From Streptomyces sp. MBT65 (GTDB taxonomy: Bacteria > Actinomycetota > Actinomycetes > Streptomycetales > Streptomycetaceae): DNA of 64,000 nucleotides. The stretch is from NCBI RefSeq assembly GCF_016612545.1, contig NZ_JAENRY010000014.1, positions 1-64,000 on the forward strand. The letters are read 5' to 3'. The notes under the pieces were generated by a model that saw only the letters and a list, made by a program, of their open reading frames with translations, was not told where the DNA came from and ran no database searches. Each line of letters starts with the position of its first letter. Positions within the stretch are counted from its first letter, which is position 1. Of this stretch, positions 23,865 through 33,299 are shown in pieces. The position numbers were made by a program, and so were the translations under genes.

Positions 23865-24689
23865 TCAGAGGCAGCCCGCGCCGTGCTTGAGCGCGGGCCA
23901 CGCCTCCACGGCGTCGGGCGTGCGGACGTACGCCTTCGACGCGTCGGGCGTGAGCCACAACTGCCAGTCCTGGTACCGGTATCCGGTGTCGCGGGCACTC
24001 GCCGGCAGCCGGACGTCACCGTCGTAGGCGGCGGTGAGCATCTCGGACGGGAGCACCTTGTCGGGATCGCGGGCGTAGAGCCTGCCCTTCTTCCCCTCGC
24101 CGGTCTGGAGGAAGTGCGCCTTCTGCCAGTCGCAGTGCGCGGCCCCGACCGAGCTGCTCACCACCGTGGTCGGCACCCGCTTGCCGTCCTTGTCGGTCCA
24201 GATCTCGTATCCGTGCGCCTCGGTGAAGCTCGCGGGGAGTTCGGCCGGGTCGCAGGAGGCGCTGGTCTCCGGGCCCCAACCCGGCCTGTTCTTCTGGTCC
24301 TTGGCGACGACGACGGCGACCTTCGTTCGGCCGTCGACATCGTAGGAGAACAGCACGCGCCCGTCCGCCCTGCGCTCGACGCGGTAGCCCGTGCGGGGCA
24401 CGTCCGGCTGCTCGATGTCGAAGTACGTCCGCAGACCGCCCTCGGGGGTCCTGCCGCCGTCTCCCTTGCTCCACGCGTCGGCGCCGCCGCTCTCGTACGT
24501 CTTCCCGTCGCACTCCAGCGCCCGCCCTGCGGCACCCGACTTGTCGGAGTCGGTGGCCGGTACGTACAGCGGTCCGGCGTAGGGCGTGGCCGGCGGGGTG
24601 CCCGCGACCACCGTGTCTCCCCCGTCCTCGGTACCGCATCCCGCCGTCACGGCCACCAGTACGGCGACCGCCGTGAGCCCTCTGCGCAT
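23865..24689 (-). CDS. Lipoprotein of unknown function
   Basis: 274 aa. The signal sequence MRRGLTAVAVLVAVTAGC ends in a lipobox (VTAGC, acylated Cys18), so the protein is anchored outside the membrane. The mature part has several Cys and motifs YRVERRADGRVLFSYDVDGRTKVAVVVAKDQK and WQKAHFLQTGEGKKGRLYARDPDKVLP; I recognise no named domain beyond similarity to other Streptomyces lipoproteins. It stands alone, convergent with the TetR gene. Confidence 0.85.
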   Translation of the reverse strand: MRRGLTAVAVLVAVTAGCGTEDGGDTVVAGTPPATPYAGPLYVPATDSDKSGAAGRALECDGKTYESGGADAWSKGDGGRTPEGGLRTYFDIEQPDVPRTGYRVERRADGRVLFSYDVDGRTKVAVVVAKDQKNRPGWGPETSASCDPAELPASFTEAHGYEIWTDKDGKRVPTTVVSSSVGAAHCDWQKAHFLQTGEGKKGRLYARDPDKVLPSEMLTAAYDGDVRLPASARDTGYRYQDWQLWLTPDASKAYVRTPDAVEAWPALKHGAGCL

Positions 24690-24747
24690 GCCCTGCCCCC
24701 TCGCGTGTTGTTCCTACGACGCACGGGCGGGCCGAAACGTTGGGGGT

Positions 24748-25695
24748 TCAGCGGGCTTCCTGGAACGTACGCCGGTACGCCTGCGGCGAGACCCCGATCG
24801 CCGCGTGCAGGTGCTGGCGCAGGGACGCGCCCGTCGCGAAGCCGACGCGGCCGGCGATCTGGTCGACCGACAGGTCGCTGGCCTCCAGGAGGTCGCGGGC
24901 GCGGGCCACCCGCTGCTGGATCAGCCAGCGGCCGGGGCTGAGGCCCACCTCGTCGTGGAAGCGGCGGGCGAAGGTGCGCAGGCTCATCCCGGCGTGCCGG
25001 GCGAGATCGGCCAGGGCGAGGGACTCGTCGAGGCGGGTCAGGGCCCAGTCGCGGGTGGCGGCCGTGCTGGTGGCCCCGGAGTCCGGCACCGGCTGCTGGA
25101 TGTACTGGGCCTGTCCTCCGTCGCGGAACGGCGGGACGACACAGCTGCGGGCGACCGCGTTGGCGAGTTCGCTGCCGTGGTCCGTGCGCACGATGTGCAG
25201 GCAGATGTCGACTCCGGAGGCCGCGCCGGCGGAGGTGAGGATCCGGCCGTCCTGGACGAAGAGCACGTCCGGGTCCAGGTCGACCTGCGGATACAGGGTC
25301 CGGAAGCGGTCCACGACCTGCCAGTGGGTGGTGGCGCGGCGCCCGTCGAGGAGACCGGCGGCGGCGAGCACGAAGGCGGCCGTGCAGATCGAGACGATGC
25401 GGGCGTCCGGGCGGATCCGGGCGAGAGCGGCGGCGATCTCGGCGGGCAGTCCCTTCGGGATGCGCGGGGTCGCCATGGAGGCGACCACGACCGTGTCCGC
25501 CGTTTCCAGGATCTCCGGCCCGTGCTCCACCGCGACCGAGAAGTCGGCGTTGGTGCGCACCGGGCGGCCGTCGACCGTGCAGGTCAGCACCTCGTAGCGG
25601 CCGTCGGCGGCGCCGAAGATACGGCTGGGGATGCCCAGCTCGAAGGGATAGACGCCGTCGAGCGCCAGGACCACGACCCGTTCCACATGCTGCAT
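24748..25695 (-). CDS. GlxA-type AraC regulator (DJ-1/PfpI + HTH)
   Basis: 315 aa. Residues ~5-190 are a DJ-1/PfpI-like amidotransferase fold with the nucleophile-elbow Cys in SICTAAFVLA. Residues ~215-315 are an AraC/XylS double helix-turn-helix (LADLARHAGMSLRTFARRFHDEVGLSP, then VDQIAGRVGFATGASLRQHLHAAIGVSPQAYRR). GlxA-type proteins bind small nitrogenous or aldehyde-related effectors. It diverges from the oxidoreductase gene at 25767, which it probably activates. Confidence 0.93.
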   Translation of the reverse strand: MQHVERVVVLALDGVYPFELGIPSRIFGAADGRYEVLTCTVDGRPVRTNADFSVAVEHGPEILETADTVVVASMATPRIPKGLPAEIAAALARIRPDARIVSICTAAFVLAAAGLLDGRRATTHWQVVDRFRTLYPQVDLDPDVLFVQDGRILTSAGAASGVDICLHIVRTDHGSELANAVARSCVVPPFRDGGQAQYIQQPVPDSGATSTAATRDWALTRLDESLALADLARHAGMSLRTFARRFHDEVGLSPGRWLIQQRVARARDLLEASDLSVDQIAGRVGFATGASLRQHLHAAIGVSPQAYRRTFQEAR

Positions 25696-25766
25696 GGCAC
25701 GATCCTATCGAAGGTTGGCCATCCTGCCATTTTCTTGCCGTGCGGGACCCGGCAGGCTCAATGACC

Positions 25767-26717
25767 ATGAGCACTGTGAACACCATGCGCGTCATCACGC
25801 AGCACACCCTCGGCGGTCCCGAGGTCCTCGAGGTCGCCGAGGTCGAGCGGCCCACGCCGCGCGCCAACGAGATCCTGATCAAGGTGCGGGCCGCCGGCCT
25901 CAACCCCACCGACTGGAAGCACCGGGCCACCGGCGGATTCCTCGGCGAGCCCCCCTTCGTCCTCGGCTGGGACGTCTCCGGCGTCGTCGAGTCCGTCGGC
26001 GTCGGTGTCGCCCGTCTCCAGCCCGGCGACGAGGTCTTCGGGATGCTGTCGTACCCATGGGGCCACGGCTCGCACGCCGAGTACGTCACCGCCCCGGCCC
26101 GGGCCTTCGTCCACAAGCCCGCCGGGGTCGACCACGTCCAGGCCGGCGCGCTGCCCCTGGTCTCGCTGACCGCGTGGCAGGCACTCGTCGAGAACGCCGA
26201 ACTCCAGCCCGGACAGCGGGTGTTGATCCACGCGGCGGCCGGCGGGGTCGGGCACGTGGCCGCGCAGATCGCGAAGGCGCGCGGCGCGTACGTCATCGGT
26301 ACGGCGAGCGCGGGCAAGCACGACTTCCTGCGCGAGCTCGGTGTCGACGAGGCGATCGACTACCGGGAGACCGACTTCGCCGAGGCCGTGAAGGACGTCG
26401 ACGTGGTCCTGGACACGCTCGGCGGCGAGACCGGGCTCAAGTCGCTGCGGGTGCTGCGGCCGGGCGGGGTCGTGGTCTCCATCGTGCCGATCGGCAAGGA
26501 CGACTTCTACGAGGAGGCCGAGCGGCTCGGTGTGCGGGCGGTCCGGATGCTCGTCGACGCGGACCGGGCGGACATGGAGTCCGTCGCGGAACTCGTCGCG
26601 GCGGGCACGTTGCGCGCGACGATCGCCGGGACGTTCCCGCTGGCCGATGCCGCCGAGGCACACGCCCTCGGCGCCACCGGCCGCACTGCGGGCAAGCTGG
26701 TGCTGACGGTCGACTGA
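25767..26717 (+). CDS. NADP-dependent quinone/zinc-type oxidoreductase (MDR)
   Basis: 316 aa from ATG 25767 (an ATG two codons earlier is an alternative). GroES-like domain: VLEVAEVERPTPRANEILIKVRAAGLNPTDWKHRATGG. Rossmann domain: GQRVLIHAAAGGVGHVAAQIAKARGAYVIGTAS, with the AAxGGVG motif. No zinc ligands are present, so it belongs to the quinone-oxidoreductase-like branch. It diverges from the GlxA-type regulator, 71 bp apart, and converges on the alcohol dehydrogenase with its 3' tandem repeats. Confidence 0.9.
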   Translation: MSTVNTMRVITQHTLGGPEVLEVAEVERPTPRANEILIKVRAAGLNPTDWKHRATGGFLGEPPFVLGWDVSGVVESVGVGVARLQPGDEVFGMLSYPWGHGSHAEYVTAPARAFVHKPAGVDHVQAGALPLVSLTAWQALVENAELQPGQRVLIHAAAGGVGHVAAQIAKARGAYVIGTASAGKHDFLRELGVDEAIDYRETDFAEAVKDVDVVLDTLGGETGLKSLRVLRPGGVVVSIVPIGKDDFYEEAERLGVRAVRMLVDADRADMESVAELVAAGTLRATIAGTFPLADAAEAHALGATGRTAGKLVLTVD

Positions 26718-26737
26718 GCCGGAGACGGCCGCCCGGA

Positions 26738-26841
26738 TCAGAAGGTGAACACGGGCCAGCAGGTCAGAAGCCGAGTACCGGCTTGTGGCTCAGAAGCTGA
26801 GCACCGGGTTGTGGGTCAGAAGGTGAGCACCGGCTTGATCG
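26738..26841 (-). repeat. 26-bp tandem repeat derived from the 3' end of the alcohol dehydrogenase gene
   Basis: Read on the minus strand, the dehydrogenase ends ccggtgctcaccttctga. Three more degraded copies follow, with their tga trinucleotides at 26790, 26764 and 26738: an exact 26-nt period over four copies. Typical unit ends are gtgctcagcttctga, gtactcggcttctga and gtgttcaccttctga. 26 is not a multiple of three, so only the first copy is coding. The array fills the whole gap to the convergent oxidoreductase. Confidence 0.85.
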
Positions 26842-27922
26842 CCTTGCCCGCGCTCATGTCCCGCACCGCCTGGTCGATGTCCGTGAACGGATAGGTGCTG
26901 ATCAGGCGGTGCAGCGGGAGCCGCCCCTCCTTCACCAACCGCACGAGCGCGGGGATGAAGCTCTGTGTCTCGCTGTCGCCGAGGGTCAGGCCCACGATCC
27001 GCTTCCCGGGGATCAACCCGTTGACGTCCAGGGCGACTTCACTGCCGAAGGGCGGTGCTCCTACGACGACCAGGGTGCCCCGGGCGGCGAGCGCGTCGGC
27101 GCCCTGGCGGAGGACCGCGACACTGCCGGTGGTCTCCACGATGCCGTCGGCGCCCTGTCCGTCGGTGAGTACCCCGAGGGTCTCGCCGAGGTCGGCCTCG
27201 GCGGCGTTGACGGTGTGGGTGGCGCCCAACTCCTTTGCCAGGGACAGGCGTTCGGCGACCTTGTCGACGGCGATGATCCGGGTGGCCGGGGTGAGCGCGG
27301 CGGCCATCACCGCCGAGAGGCCGACGGCTCCGGCGCCGAGCACCACGATCGTGTCGCCGAGTCGGGGCTTGAGGACGTTCCAGACGGCGCCGACCCCGGT
27401 CTGGACTCCGCAGCCCAGCGGGGCGATCGACTCCAGCGGCACCTCCGGGTCGACCTTGACGAGGCTGCGCTCGTCGACCAACGCCCGCTCGGCGAAGGAG
27501 GATTGACCGAAGAAGTGCCCGCCGAGGGACTCGCCGTCCCGGCTGATCGTGCTGCTGCCGTCGGCACGCCGACCGCCGATGAGGTTCAGCGGCAGCCAGG
27601 TCGCGCAGTAGGCGGGGTGCCCGCCCTGGCAGTTGCGACACTCGCCGCAGGATGTGAAGGACAGGACCACATGGTCGCCGGGTACGACGCCGGTGACGGC
27701 CGAGCCGACCTCCTCGACGACTCCGGCGCCCTCGTGACCGAGAACTCCCGGGAGCGGAAAGGGCAGTCCGCCGCTCGCCACACCGAGGTCGGTGTGGCAC
27801 AGGCCTGTTGCGACGACCCGGACGAGCGCCTCGTGCGGGCCCGGCTCGGCCAGTTCGACGTCGGTGAGCGTGAAGGGTGCGCCGCCCGACTCGACGACGG
27901 CCGCGCGTGTGGTGGTGGACAT
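26816..27922 (-). CDS. Zinc-dependent alcohol dehydrogenase (aryl/benzyl-alcohol type)
   Basis: 368 aa. Catalytic zinc ligands lie in ATGLCHTD and GVLGHEGAG; the structural zinc site is C-GE-C-RN-C-QGGHPAY-C; the Rossmann glycines are VVLGAGAVGLSAV. Sequence features (LNLIGGRRADGSSTI, GHFFGQSSFAERA) match the NAD-dependent aryl-alcohol dehydrogenase group (XylB/AreB-like). The aldehyde dehydrogenase gene lies 69 bp upstream on the same strand, so together they would oxidise an alcohol to an acid. A MarR protein divergent from the pair probably controls it. The 3' end is tandemly repeated downstream. Confidence 0.93.
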   Translation of the reverse strand: MSTTTRAAVVESGGAPFTLTDVELAEPGPHEALVRVVATGLCHTDLGVASGGLPFPLPGVLGHEGAGVVEEVGSAVTGVVPGDHVVLSFTSCGECRNCQGGHPAYCATWLPLNLIGGRRADGSSTISRDGESLGGHFFGQSSFAERALVDERSLVKVDPEVPLESIAPLGCGVQTGVGAVWNVLKPRLGDTIVVLGAGAVGLSAVMAAALTPATRIIAVDKVAERLSLAKELGATHTVNAAEADLGETLGVLTDGQGADGIVETTGSVAVLRQGADALAARGTLVVVGAPPFGSEVALDVNGLIPGKRIVGLTLGDSETQSFIPALVRLVKEGRLPLHRLISTYPFTDIDQAVRDMSAGKAIKPVLTF

Positions 27923-27991
27923 CGTACGAACTCCTTGGTGGGTGTGGTCAGTTGAGGTGGCGGCCGGAGCCGGTCGAGTCGGTGGGTGAGG

Positions 27992-29446
27992 TCAGTCGAG
28001 CGAGACGACGACGGACTTGGTCCGGGTGTAGGCGGCGAGGCCCTCGGGGCCGTACTCGCGGCCGAAGCCGGAGTCCTTGACGCCGCCGAAGGGGACGTTG
28101 GGGTCGAGCATCGCCCAGTCGTTGATCCAGACGATGCCCGCCTGGAGCCGGTCGGCGATGCGGTGGGCGCGACCGAGGTTGCCGGTCTGGATGCCCGAAG
28201 CCAGGCCGTAGGGCGTGGAGTTGGCGAGTTCGACGGCCTCGTCCTCGGTGTCGAAGGGCTGCACGGTGAGGACCGGGCCGAAGATCTCCTCCTGGATCAC
28301 CCGGGAGTCGTTGGCGAGGTCGGCGATGACGGTGGGCTTGTAGTAGTAGCCGCCGTCCAGGTCGAGGCGTTCGCCGCCGCAGACGATGCGGGCGCCCTCC
28401 TTGCGGGCGAGGTCGACGTACTCCTCGACCTTGCGCAGGTGCTTCTCCCCCGCCATCGGGCCGACGACGGTCTCGGGCAGCCGGGGGTCGCCGAGCGGTA
28501 CACCGGGGACGGCGTCGGCGAGGATGTTGAGGAGGGTGCTGTACACCGGGCGGGCGACCAGCAGGCGCGGGCCGCCCATGCAGAACTGGCCGGTGTTGAA
28601 CACGAAGCCCTTGATGACCGCGCCGACGGCCTTCTCGAGGTCGGCGTCCTCGAAGACGATGTGGGCCGCGTTGCCGCCGAGTTCCATGGTCACGGGCTTG
28701 AGGTTCTCGCCCGCGATGCTCGCGGCGTGCCGGCCGACGGCGGTGGAGCCGGTGAAGGCGATCTTGTCGATGCCGGCGTGCCGCAGCAGTGCCTCGCCCG
28801 CGACCGGGCCCGCGCCGGTGACGACGTTGACGACACCGTCCGGGACGCCGGCCCGCTGGAGCAGTCCGGCCATGTAGAGGGCGCTGAGCGGGGTCTCGTC
28901 GGCGGGCTTGTGGACCACGGTGTTGCCCGCCGCGAGGGCCGGGGCGAGTTTCGAACCGGCCAGAATCAGCGGGAAGTTGAAGGGCGTGATCGCGGCCACC
29001 ACGCCCAGCGGTTCGCGCTTGGTGTAGGCGAGCGCGTTGAGCGGGGTGTCGCGGGTCGAACCGTCCAGGGAGTAGGCGAGGGCCGCGTAGTGCTCGTAGT
29101 CGTTGGCCGCGTTCGTGATGTCGACCGCGTGGCACAGGGTGATGGGCTTGCCGACGTCGAGGCTCTCCAGGTGGGCGAGTTCGTCGGCGTTCTCGCGGAT
29201 CAGCTCGGCGACGCGGTGCAGGATCCGGCCGCGTTCACGGCCGCTCAGCCCGGACCAGCGGCCGCTGTCGAAGGCCTCGCGGGCGGCGCGGACGGCCGCG
29301 TCCACATCGGCGGGGCCCGCCTCGGCGACCGTGGTGACGACCCGGCCCCGGGACGGGTCGACCACCTCGGTGCGCGCTCCGTCGGCGGCCTCGCGCCACT
29401 GCCCCCCGACGAACAGGCGGCCGGGTTCGATCTCGAAGGCGGTCAT
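27992..29446 (-). CDS. NAD(P)-dependent aldehyde dehydrogenase
   Basis: 484 aa from ATG 29446 (GAGGAG 5 bp upstream; a GTG two codons earlier overlaps that site). Catalytic residues are N157 (ITPFNFPL), E255 (TMELGGN) and C289 (NTGQFCMGG). The C-terminal EEIFGPVLTVQPF and FGGVKDSGFGREYGPEGL are standard. It resembles benzaldehyde/vanillin-type dehydrogenases. It is the first gene of an ALDH-ADH operon facing a MarR gene, with two related palindromes in the promoter region. Confidence 0.94.
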   Translation of the reverse strand: MTAFEIEPGRLFVGGQWREAADGARTEVVDPSRGRVVTTVAEAGPADVDAAVRAAREAFDSGRWSGLSGRERGRILHRVAELIRENADELAHLESLDVGKPITLCHAVDITNAANDYEHYAALAYSLDGSTRDTPLNALAYTKREPLGVVAAITPFNFPLILAGSKLAPALAAGNTVVHKPADETPLSALYMAGLLQRAGVPDGVVNVVTGAGPVAGEALLRHAGIDKIAFTGSTAVGRHAASIAGENLKPVTMELGGNAAHIVFEDADLEKAVGAVIKGFVFNTGQFCMGGPRLLVARPVYSTLLNILADAVPGVPLGDPRLPETVVGPMAGEKHLRKVEEYVDLARKEGARIVCGGERLDLDGGYYYKPTVIADLANDSRVIQEEIFGPVLTVQPFDTEDEAVELANSTPYGLASGIQTGNLGRAHRIADRLQAGIVWINDWAMLDPNVPFGGVKDSGFGREYGPEGLAAYTRTKSVVVSLD

Positions 29447-29477
29447 CGCCACTCCTCAGCATCGTTGCCAAGATTTC

Positions 29478-29500
29478 AACCAACAGGATTCCTGTTGGTT
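29478..29500. promoter_or_regulatory. MarR-type operator, 23-bp perfect palindrome
   Basis: Left arm aaccaacagga (29478-29488), centre t, right arm tcctgttggtt (29490-29500): a perfect 11-bp inverted repeat. It lies 31 bp upstream of the aldehyde dehydrogenase start. Its inner part, acagga-t-tcctgt, resembles the second palindrome. Confidence 0.82.
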
Positions 29501-29527
29501 CCTCATCTGGTTCGCAGTCTCATTACA

Positions 29528-29542
29528 GACAGGTTTCCTGTC
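29528..29542. promoter_or_regulatory. MarR-type operator, second copy
   Basis: gacagg-ttt-cctgtc is a perfect 6-bp inverted repeat 19 bp upstream of the marR start. It shares the core acagg-n3-cctgt with the first palindrome. Binding would autorepress marR. Confidence 0.75.
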
Positions 29543-29561
29543 AATGCTCTAGGGTGAATCC

Positions 29562-30011
29562 ATGGCTGAATCCCTGGTTGGCGCCCACGCGACAAAGGCA
29601 CCCCCATCCCTGCTGTACATGGTCAAGCAGGTGGAGCTGGTGGTCCGCTCCCGCCTGGACGAGCTGGTCAAGCCGTACGGGATCACCGCACTCCAGTACA
29701 CCGCGCTCACGGTCCTGGAGCGACACGACGGCCTGTCGGCGGCCCAGCTGGCCCGGGACTCCTTCGTCACCGCGCAGTCCATCGCCGATCTCGTGCGCTC
29801 CCTGGAGGGGCGCGGGCTGATCCGCCGGGAGCGCAATCCGCGCAACCGACGCGAGCTGCTGATCCTGCTGACCGACGAGGCGCGCGAGCTGCTGGCCGAC
29901 TGTGCCGGGCCGGTGCGGGAGCTGGAGGAGCGGATGGTGCGCGAGCTCACAGCGCACCAGGGCGAGCAGTTCCGCCAGGCGCTTTCCAAGGCCTGGCACG
30001 CACTGTCGTAG
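29562..30011 (+). CDS. MarR-family regulator
   Basis: 149 aa from ATG 29562. The winged helix is ALTVLERHDGLSAAQLARDSFVTAQSIADLVRSLEGRGLIRRERNPRNRRELLILLT, with the wing Arg-Asn-Arg-Arg. It is divergent from the ALDH-ADH operon with two palindromes between. It likely represses those genes until an aromatic alcohol, aldehyde or acid is bound. Confidence 0.94.
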   Translation: MAESLVGAHATKAPPSLLYMVKQVELVVRSRLDELVKPYGITALQYTALTVLERHDGLSAAQLARDSFVTAQSIADLVRSLEGRGLIRRERNPRNRRELLILLTDEARELLADCAGPVRELEERMVRELTAHQGEQFRQALSKAWHALS

Positions 30012-30161
30012 TGCTGCCCGGAACATCTCAGAAAGCTCTGGCTCGATTCGAAGACATATGTCAATCGAACATGCTCAAATTCACTCCATCGAGGGTAACT
30101 TGCAGGGCGGGGAGCGCTTCTGGGCTCAACCCCGCTTCACCGAGGGCCGGTTGGAGGCGAT

Positions 30162-30548
30162 GTGGACGTGCAGCAGGAACCCGCGCCGCTGACCCGGCAT
30201 CTGCGGATCCACCGGGAGCGGGGGTTCACGGTCCTGGAGTTCCGCGGGGAGATCGACATCGCCGCGGCGATGGAGATCCTGCCCTGGCTCGACCGGGTGA
30301 CCGGGCTGCCCCGCGCGCGGATCGTGATCGACCTGCGACAGGTCGAGTTCTTCGACTGCTCGGGGCTGCGGCTGCTGTACCGGGCGCGGCAGCGGGTGCT
30401 GGAGCGGGAGGGCCGGCTGCGGCTCGTCTGCACTCATCCACTGACCCTGCGCATCCTGCGGGTCACCGGACTGGGCCGGCTGCTGCCTCCGCAGCCGACG
30501 CTGGACGCGGCCCTGGGGCAGCCCGAGGCCACGTCCGGCACACTGTGA
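30162..30548 (+). CDS. STAS-domain anti-anti-sigma-like protein
   Basis: 128 aa from GTG 30162, preceded by GGAGG; a second GTG two codons on has better spacing. It is one STAS domain: FTVLEFRGEIDIAAAMEILPWLDRV, then RIVIDLRQVEFFDCSGLRLLYRARQRV. The Ser of D-C-S-G-L is at the SpoIIAA phosphorylation position. Such proteins bind RsbW-like anti-sigma kinases to free a sigma factor such as SigB/SigF homologues; no partner kinase is encoded nearby. It converges on the EF-Tu gene with a 25-bp gap. Confidence 0.9.
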   Translation: MDVQQEPAPLTRHLRIHRERGFTVLEFRGEIDIAAAMEILPWLDRVTGLPRARIVIDLRQVEFFDCSGLRLLYRARQRVLEREGRLRLVCTHPLTLRILRVTGLGRLLPPQPTLDAALGQPEATSGTL

Positions 30549-30573
30549 TCCGTGAAGTCCCTTGCCTGGAGGG

Positions 30574-31767
<1,194 letters not shown>

Positions 31768-31822
31768 GGCGAGTCCTCCTGATCACCTCGGTGCTGCCGA
31801 GCGTTGCTCCGTCCCTTCATGT

Positions 31823-32776
31823 CTATTCGTTCGGCGGCGCGTCGAACAGGGCGCTGACGGACTCGCCGTTGTGAATGCGGCGCACGGCCTCGGCGAGCGC
31901 CGGGGCGATGGACAGGATGCGCAGCTTCTCGGTGCGCTCCTCCTCGGGCACCGGCACCGTGTTGGTGCAGACGATCTCCAGTACGTCGGGCTGCTCGCCG
32001 ATCCGCTTGAGCGCGCCCGCCGCGAACAGGCCGTGGGTGCACGCCACTCGGATCGAGCGCGGGCCCAAGTCCCGTAGCCGGTCCAGGAGTTCGAGCACGG
32101 TGCTGCCCTTGGCGATCTCGTCGTCCAGGACGATGACGTCCCGGTCCGCGATGTCGCCGATGACGGAGCTGATCACGACCCGGTCGTCCGCGTACCGCTG
32201 CTTGGCACCGGCCGCCACCTGGGCGCCGATCAGCCGGGCGAACGCGGCGGCCTCCTTCGCGTTGCCGAGGTCCGGGGAGACGACGGTGGTACGGGAGAGG
32301 TCGTACTGCCGGAAGTGCGCGGCGAGTTCGCGCAGTGCGTGCAGATGGTCGACCGGCACCGAGAAGAATCCGTGCACCTGGGGCGAGTGCAGGGTCATGG
32401 CCAGGACGCGGCTCGCGCCCGCCGCGACCATCAGGTCGGCGACCAGCCGGCCGCCGAGCGAGATACGCGGGGCGTCCTTCTTGTCCGAGCGGGCGTAGGA
32501 GTAGTGCGGCATGACGACGGTGATCCGCCCGGCGGAGGCGCCGCGCGCCGCGTCGCACATCAACAGCAGCTCCACCAGGTTCTCCTGGACCGGCTTGACC
32601 AGGGGCTGGATCAGGAAGACGTCCCGTTCCCGGCAGTTGGCCTGGAGCTGCACCTCCAGGCAGTCGTTGGCGAACCGGCTGACCCGGGTGGGGCTGAGCG
32701 GCACACCGAGATGCGCGCAGACCTCCTTGGCCAACTCGGGGTGGGCACTCCCGCTGAACACGGCGATGTCTCGCAC
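31823..32776 (-). CDS. Ribose-phosphate pyrophosphokinase paralogue
   Basis: 317 aa from GTG 32776, GAGGAG upstream. It should make PRPP from ribose 5-phosphate and ATP. Family landmarks: FSGSAHPELAKEV, RFANDCLEVQLQANCRERDVFLIQP, MPHYSYARSDKKDAPRISLGGRLVADL, MTLHSPQVHGFFSVPVDHL. The flexible loop keeps K and R (AKQRYADDR). The PRPP loop reads VLDDEIAKGSTV, where housekeeping enzymes have DDMIDTGGT, so this is a divergent class. It is probably not the only prs in the genome. It precedes the tuf3-like gene by 55 bp. Confidence 0.92.
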   Translation of the reverse strand: MRDIAVFSGSAHPELAKEVCAHLGVPLSPTRVSRFANDCLEVQLQANCRERDVFLIQPLVKPVQENLVELLLMCDAARGASAGRITVVMPHYSYARSDKKDAPRISLGGRLVADLMVAAGASRVLAMTLHSPQVHGFFSVPVDHLHALRELAAHFRQYDLSRTTVVSPDLGNAKEAAAFARLIGAQVAAGAKQRYADDRVVISSVIGDIADRDVIVLDDEIAKGSTVLELLDRLRDLGPRSIRVACTHGLFAAGALKRIGEQPDVLEIVCTNTVPVPEEERTEKLRILSIAPALAEAVRRIHNGESVSALFDAPPNE

Positions 32777-33299
32777 GAACGGCTCCTCGCATGATCATTC
32801 CCGGCCGTGCCTCATGCTACTGACCCGCGAAAACGGCCTGCGTGCCGCCCGCTCCTGCACGCCATGATGGCGCCGCCCGTGCTCCCCCGCATGTCAGGAA
32901 CCCCGGATGCGCCGGCTCCTCGGAATCCACCGGCCTCCCCACTGGACGACGGTTGGGTGAGGCGGCTCCGCGGCAGCGGCTCATGTACGGGGAGAGGATG
33001 TGGTGGTCGCCTCCGTCCGGCGACCGCGAACTGCGCCCGCACTCAAGGCTGTTCGGGGTGGTCGTGGCCAGTGTCACGACATGGACCGGACCGTGCTCCG
33101 GAAAGGTCACGAGACGCATGGGACGAAGCCGCCGGGACATGTTGTCTTCGGCCGGCCGGTACTCCCGGCGGGCCGGAACTGTGACTTTTCACCCCTGTGC
33201 GCCCTCCGTGCCCCCGTCAGACGGACTGTTCGACCAACACGTCGGTCTGACAGGGCATTTGGGGGGCATGCGCATACCGAGGAAGGGAGGGCCGTCCCC
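32777..33299. other. 523-bp intergenic region, no gene seen
   Basis: It separates the leftward prs-tuf pair from the rightward DUF4230-VanZ pair and must contain both promoters. Several open frames cross it but none has a family match or a plausible start. The only structure I see is a weak inverted repeat at 33218-33249. Confidence 0.5.
33218..33249. promoter_or_regulatory. Imperfect inverted repeat upstream of DUF4230 gene
   Basis: cagacggac (33218-33226) and gtcggtctg (33241-33249) pair with one mismatch over 9 bp with a 14-nt spacer, 51 bp before the DUF4230 start. It may be an operator or a leader hairpin; there is no second copy. Confidence 0.3.

Noticed and set aside
26738..26841. CRISPR array from the 26-bp periodic repeats
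   Set aside because: There are no unique spacers between units; repeats are contiguous, degenerate and copied from the adjacent gene's 3' end. The same holds for 46119-46290.
27986..29557. 523-codon plus-strand frame antisense to the aldehyde dehydrogenase
   Set aside because: The aldehyde dehydrogenase has all catalytic residues and the antisense product resembles nothing.
32777..33299. Possible tRNA or small RNA in the prs-DUF4230 gap
   Set aside because: No cloverleaf, CCA end or strong stem series could be found by reading both strands.
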